Origin: Pseudomonas sp. TTU2014-080ASC
Lineage (GTDB): Bacteria > Pseudomonadota > Gammaproteobacteria > Pseudomonadales > Pseudomonadaceae
DNA: 64,000 nucleotides
Direction of reading: 5' to 3'
NCBI RefSeq assembly: GCF_001446935.1
Contig: NZ_LKKK01000002.1
Location: 310,001 to 374,000 of the forward strand
In this document: in pieces, positions 61,095 to 64,000 of the stretch
How positions within the stretch are numbered: position 1 is the stretch's first letter
Layout: each line of letters starts with the position of its first letter
Notes under the pieces: model-generated
Told to the model about the DNA's origin: nothing
Databases searched by the model: none
What the model saw: only the letters and a program-made list of their open reading frames with translations
Made by a program: the position numbers and the translations under genes

Positions 61095-61133
61095 GCGGGT
61101 ACTCCTCAAATAAAACCCGTTGGATAAAACGCA

Positions 61134-61160
61134 AAAAACCCGGGCAGGCCCGGGTTTTTC
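61134..61160 (-). terminator. intrinsic terminator of the Tim44-like gene
   Basis: On the minus strand AAAAACCCGGGC pairs with GCCCGGGTTTTT, directly followed by more T. It lies between the Tim44-like stop and the VOC start. Confidence 0.85.
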
Positions 61161-61174
61161 GATTGTAGCGCGAA

Positions 61175-62035
61175 TCAGTTCTGACGGATGCCCGCCACCA
61201 GCCATGGTTGGTTCTCACCAACTGCACGCTCCAGGCGCCAGCTTTCGCTGAACTGCTCGCCCTGGTCGAAGCGCGAGGTTTTGGAGATGCCGGTGAAGGT
61301 CAGGGTAGCGACCGTCTTGTCGGCATTGTCATCCACGCCGTCCAGCTGCACGTCGAGGTTGTCGATGTAGGTGGACTGGAAGCCATCGCCCAGTTCGGCA
61401 CGCTCGCGGCGCAGGAACTCGAGCATTTGCGGGGTGACGAACTCGGCGATCTTGTCCATCTCGTTCGCGTCCCAGTGCTGTTGCAGGCTCAGGAAGTGCT
61501 CACGACCGGCGTTGATAAAGTTCTGCTCGTTGAACCAGGCCGGGGCATTGATAACCGGCTTGATCAGCGCGCTGCTGCTGTTCGGGATGCTGTTGCCGAA
61601 GATATTGCTGGAGCCGCTGTTACTGCTCGGCATTTCACGCTGCATTGGCGCGCCACCTGCGGCAACCGGGCCAGCCTGCTGACGACGGGCGGCGAGGAAG
61701 CGGAACAGCAGGAAGGCGATCAGGCCGAAGATCAGGATATCCATGAACTGGATGCCTTCAAAGCCGTCACCCATAAACATGGAGGCCAGCAGGCCACCGG
61801 CAGCCAGACCGGCCAGAGGGCCTAACCAGCGTGAAGCACCGCTTGCGGCTGCAGGTTGACGGCCAGCAGTGGCTGGCGCAGCAGTCTGTTGGGCTGGCGC
61901 TTGCTGACGGGTCTGATGGCTCGGCGCGGAGCCGAAGGATTTGCCGCCGCCCATACGCTTGGCTTCGGCATCGAAACTCATGGTCAGGCCCAGCGTCATG
62001 AACATGGCCAGGGCAATACTAAGAAAACGTTGCAT
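61175..62035 (-). CDS. Tim44-domain membrane protein
   Basis: 286 aa. A signal or anchor (1-25), a Gly/Ala/Gln-rich linker, a helix pair near 70-125 (LAGLAAGGLLASMF, MDILIFGLIAFLLFRFLA) and a C-terminal Tim44-like domain: FINAGREHFLSLQQHWDANEMDKIAEFVTPQMLEFL. Homologues are common in proteobacteria with unknown envelope function. Confidence 0.9.
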   Translation of the reverse strand: MQRFLSIALAMFMTLGLTMSFDAEAKRMGGGKSFGSAPSHQTRQQAPAQQTAAPATAGRQPAAASGASRWLGPLAGLAAGGLLASMFMGDGFEGIQFMDILIFGLIAFLLFRFLAARRQQAGPVAAGGAPMQREMPSSNSGSSNIFGNSIPNSSSALIKPVINAPAWFNEQNFINAGREHFLSLQQHWDANEMDKIAEFVTPQMLEFLRRERAELGDGFQSTYIDNLDVQLDGVDDNADKTVATLTFTGISKTSRFDQGEQFSESWRLERAVGENQPWLVAGIRQN

Positions 62036-62183
62036 GCAGGCTGTCTCTTGGTGATTGGAACTACGCGGGTCATCTTGCGCTGTCTGTCTACCGCTGGCTA
62101 GCTGCAGAGTGTTTCCGGCTTTTGCTTGTTGTAGGCAAGCCTAGTCCGGTGTGGTGACAGTGTTTAATGACCTGTGGATAAAA

Positions 62184-62215
62184 CGATGAGCGGAGCCGTT
62201 CAGTTCCGCTCATCG
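62184..62215 (-). terminator. intrinsic terminator of the TRAP binding-protein gene
   Basis: CGATGAGCGGA (62184-62194) and TCCGCTCATCG (62205-62215); on the minus strand the stem is followed by TTTTA. Confidence 0.75.
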
Positions 62216-62230
62216 GGTGTCGGGAATGGC

Positions 62231-63322
62231 TTAGCGCCAGTTATACAGTTCTTTCTCGGAAATGCTCTGCATCTGGCTGGACAGCGCCTGGAAGGCTTGC
62301 ATGGACGCCCAGATACGGCCGTTGAGGTCGTTTTCGGCGGCCAGTTCGGCCAGAACATTGCTGCTTTCGCGTTGCATGGCTTCCAGCACTTCGTCCGGGA
62401 AGCGCTTGAGCAGGGTGCCAGACTTCTTCAGCTCATCCAGCGCCAGTGCGTTGTGATAGATGTAATCGTCAGTCATGTCCTGGCTGGCGGCGCGGGTGGC
62501 TTCGGTCAGGATGGCTTGCAGGTCGGCCGGGAGGCTGTCGAAGGCTTTCTGGTTGATCAGCAGTTCCAGTACGGCTTGCGGCTCCTGCCAGCCGGGATAG
62601 TAGTAATACTTGGCGGCCTGCTGCAGGCCAAAGGCCTGGTCATTGAACGGGCTGACCCAGTCGGTGGCGTCGATGGTGCCGGTTTGCAGAGCGGTGAAGA
62701 CTTCACCGCCGGGCAGGTTGACGCTGATCGCTCCGAGGCGCGAGAACACTTCGCCACCGAGCCCAGGTGTACGGATTTTCAGACCTTTGAGGTCAGCCAG
62801 GCTGTTGATCTCTTTGTTGAACCAGCCGCCCATCTGCATGCTGCTGTTGCCGACCGCCAGTGGCTTAACCCCAAACGGCGCGTAGGCTTCATCCCAGAGT
62901 GCCTGGCCGCCGCCTTTGCTCAGCCAAGCGTTCATCTCAAGCGTCGACAGGCCGAAGGGCACGGAGGTGAAGAACTGAGCGGCAGAGACTTTGCCTTTCC
63001 AGTAATAGGCTGCGCCGTGGCCCAGCTCGGCGGTGCCACGGGAGACAGCGTCGAATACTTCCATGGCCGGAACCAGTTCGCCTGCGGCGTAGACCTTGAT
63101 GTTCAGGCGACCGTTACTCATGGTGTTAACGCGTTCGGCCAGGCGCTCCGCTGAGGTCCCCAGACCTGGGTAGTTCTTTGGCCAGGCAGTGACCATTTTC
63201 CAGTGGAAGGTCTGGTTGCTCTGAGCCTCACCGGCCTGCGCCGGGGCTTTTTCTTCTTTGCATCCGCTCAGGCCGAGTACGGCGAGCAGGGCGCTTGCGA
63301 GCAGCAGGTAACGGCGGTTCAT
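62231..63322 (-). CDS. TRAP-transporter-type (DctP family) substrate-binding lipoprotein
   Basis: 363 aa. Lipoprotein signal with lipobox LSGC (Cys21). DctP-family segments: GELVPAMEVFDAVSRGTAELGHGAAYYW and GLKIRTPGLGGEVFSRLG. No DctQ/DctM membrane genes lie downstream in the window, where uvrD is instead. It may be an orphan binding protein. Ligand probably an organic acid, not assignable. Confidence 0.9.
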   Translation of the reverse strand: MNRRYLLLASALLAVLGLSGCKEEKAPAQAGEAQSNQTFHWKMVTAWPKNYPGLGTSAERLAERVNTMSNGRLNIKVYAAGELVPAMEVFDAVSRGTAELGHGAAYYWKGKVSAAQFFTSVPFGLSTLEMNAWLSKGGGQALWDEAYAPFGVKPLAVGNSSMQMGGWFNKEINSLADLKGLKIRTPGLGGEVFSRLGAISVNLPGGEVFTALQTGTIDATDWVSPFNDQAFGLQQAAKYYYYPGWQEPQAVLELLINQKAFDSLPADLQAILTEATRAASQDMTDDYIYHNALALDELKKSGTLLKRFPDEVLEAMQRESSNVLAELAAENDLNGRIWASMQAFQALSSQMQSISEKELYNWR

Positions 63323-63353
63323 GGAGGCTCCTTTATATTGTTGTAATCCGGGA

Positions 63354-64000
63354 TCAGAGTGCCTGTAGCTTGGCGTAACTGAGCATTAGCCACTTACTGC
63401 CTTCACTTTCGAAATTGACCTGCACGCGGGCCTGAGCGCCGGAGCCCTCGAAGTTGAGGATGGTGCCTTCGCCAAACAGTGAATGACTGACTCGTTGCCC
63501 CAGGCTGAAACCAGTATCCGGTACGGCGCTGCCTGCGAACAGGTTGCTGTCGTTATTGCCACCGTTGCGGCTGACTGCACCGAACGGGCGGCTGACGCTG
63601 TTGGACAGGCGAACTTCCTGTATCAGTGCAGGCGGAATCTCGCGGACGAAGCGTGACACCTTGTTATAGGTTTCGCTGCCGTACAAACGGCGGGTTTCTG
63701 CATAGGTCAGTACCAGCTTGTGCATGGCGCGGGTAATGCCCACGTAGGCCAAGCGGCGTTCTTCTTCAAGACGGCCGGGCTCTTCCAGGCTCATCTTGTG
63801 CGGGAACAGGCCTTCTTCCATGCCGACCAGGAACACCAGCGGGAACTCCAGGCCCTTGGCGCTGTGCAGGGTCATCAGTTGGACGCTGTCTTCGTTCTCG
63901 GCGGCTTGGGTGTCACCGGCTTCCAGCGAGGCGTGGGTGAGGAAGGCTTGCAGCGGCGTCAGGTCGTCTTCTTCGTGGTTCTCGAAGTTGCGCGCGGCAC
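63354..64000 (-). CDS. uvrD: DNA helicase II UvrD, C-terminal part (truncated by window edge)
   Basis: The minus-strand frame is open to the window end: helicase motif V/VI region MTLHSAKGLEFPLVFLVGMEEGLFPH, EEERRLAYVGITRA, and the UvrD-specific C-terminal KH-like tail (SLGQRVSHSLFGEGTILNFEG). UvrD acts in mismatch and nucleotide excision repair. The N-terminal two thirds lie beyond 64000. Confidence 0.95.
   Translation of the reverse strand, partial: AARNFENHEEDDLTPLQAFLTHASLEAGDTQAAENEDSVQLMTLHSAKGLEFPLVFLVGMEEGLFPHKMSLEEPGRLEEERRLAYVGITRAMHKLVLTYAETRRLYGSETYNKVSRFVREIPPALIQEVRLSNSVSRPFGAVSRNGGNNDSNLFAGSAVPDTGFSLGQRVSHSLFGEGTILNFEGSGAQARVQVNFESEGSKWLMLSYAKLQAL

Overview
The window looks like chromosome of a Pseudomonas-type gammaproteobacterium. 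The support is a Zur-type folE2/COG0523 cluster, a uvrD end next to a TRAP-binding lipoprotein gene, a glutamine synthetase-like / class III aminotransferase / SDR / GntR block that I recall as a known gene order in P. aeruginosa (memory, not checked), a chromosomal class D beta-lactamase, and an orphan hcp-vgrG-rhs type VI secretion (T6SS) island. I saw no tRNA, rRNA or CRISPR array.

1-16.3 kb is a catabolic cluster. It holds two alpha/beta hydrolases, two amidase-signature enzymes, an XylS-like AraC regulator, a StyA-type flavin monooxygenase with its flavin reductase, a FadL/TodX-type porin, a 2Fe-2S flavoprotein reductase without a terminal oxygenase, an M20-fold protein, an Asp/Glu/hydantoin-racemase-fold protein, an SDR, a BphC-type extradiol dioxygenase, a meta-cleavage hydrolase and a lipocalin-like protein. 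A strong terminator ends it at 16.3 kb. The set suggests oxidative activation, amide hydrolysis and meta-cleavage of a hydrophobic N-heteroaromatic or aryl-amide compound. I do not recognise it as a described pathway. The M20 and racemase-fold proteins both lack the usual catalytic residues. A self-contained ArsR/oxidoreductase/ABM-monooxygenase module with twin operators sits inside the cluster at 3.4-5.2 kb.

16.3-20 kb holds housekeeping genes: a YoaK-type membrane protein, a class I DAHP synthase behind an apparent attenuator with an aromatic-rich leader peptide, a GFA-family protein and a LOG-family hydrolase.

20-30 kb is the T6SS island. A sigma-54-type promoter with paired upstream palindromes drives hcp, followed by vgrG, a DUF4123 chaperone, a large rhs toxin with an AT-rich tip, its immunity gene, then a displaced TNT-like toxin tip with a second immunity-like gene, both among inverted-repeat elements.

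30-43 kb carries transport and sugar/polyol genes: an EutH-like permease with a DUF1937 protein and divergent DeoR regulator, a dicarboxylate/amino acid symporter with AauR-like boxes upstream, an FGGY kinase / two FAD oxidoreductases operon, a GNAT acetyltransferase and a BCCT transporter. Two related dispersed repeats lie at 33.0 and 42.3 kb.

43-64 kb contains an exonuclease/CBS-nucleotidyltransferase pair, LemA and DUF2207 proteins, a zinc-starvation group (folE2, COG0523 GTPases, DUF1826), an OXA-family beta-lactamase, a thioesterase, the glutamine synthetase-like/aminotransferase/SDR/GntR block with TGTGATCACA operators, small conserved proteins, a Tim44-like protein, a TRAP binding lipoprotein and the 3' part of uvrD.
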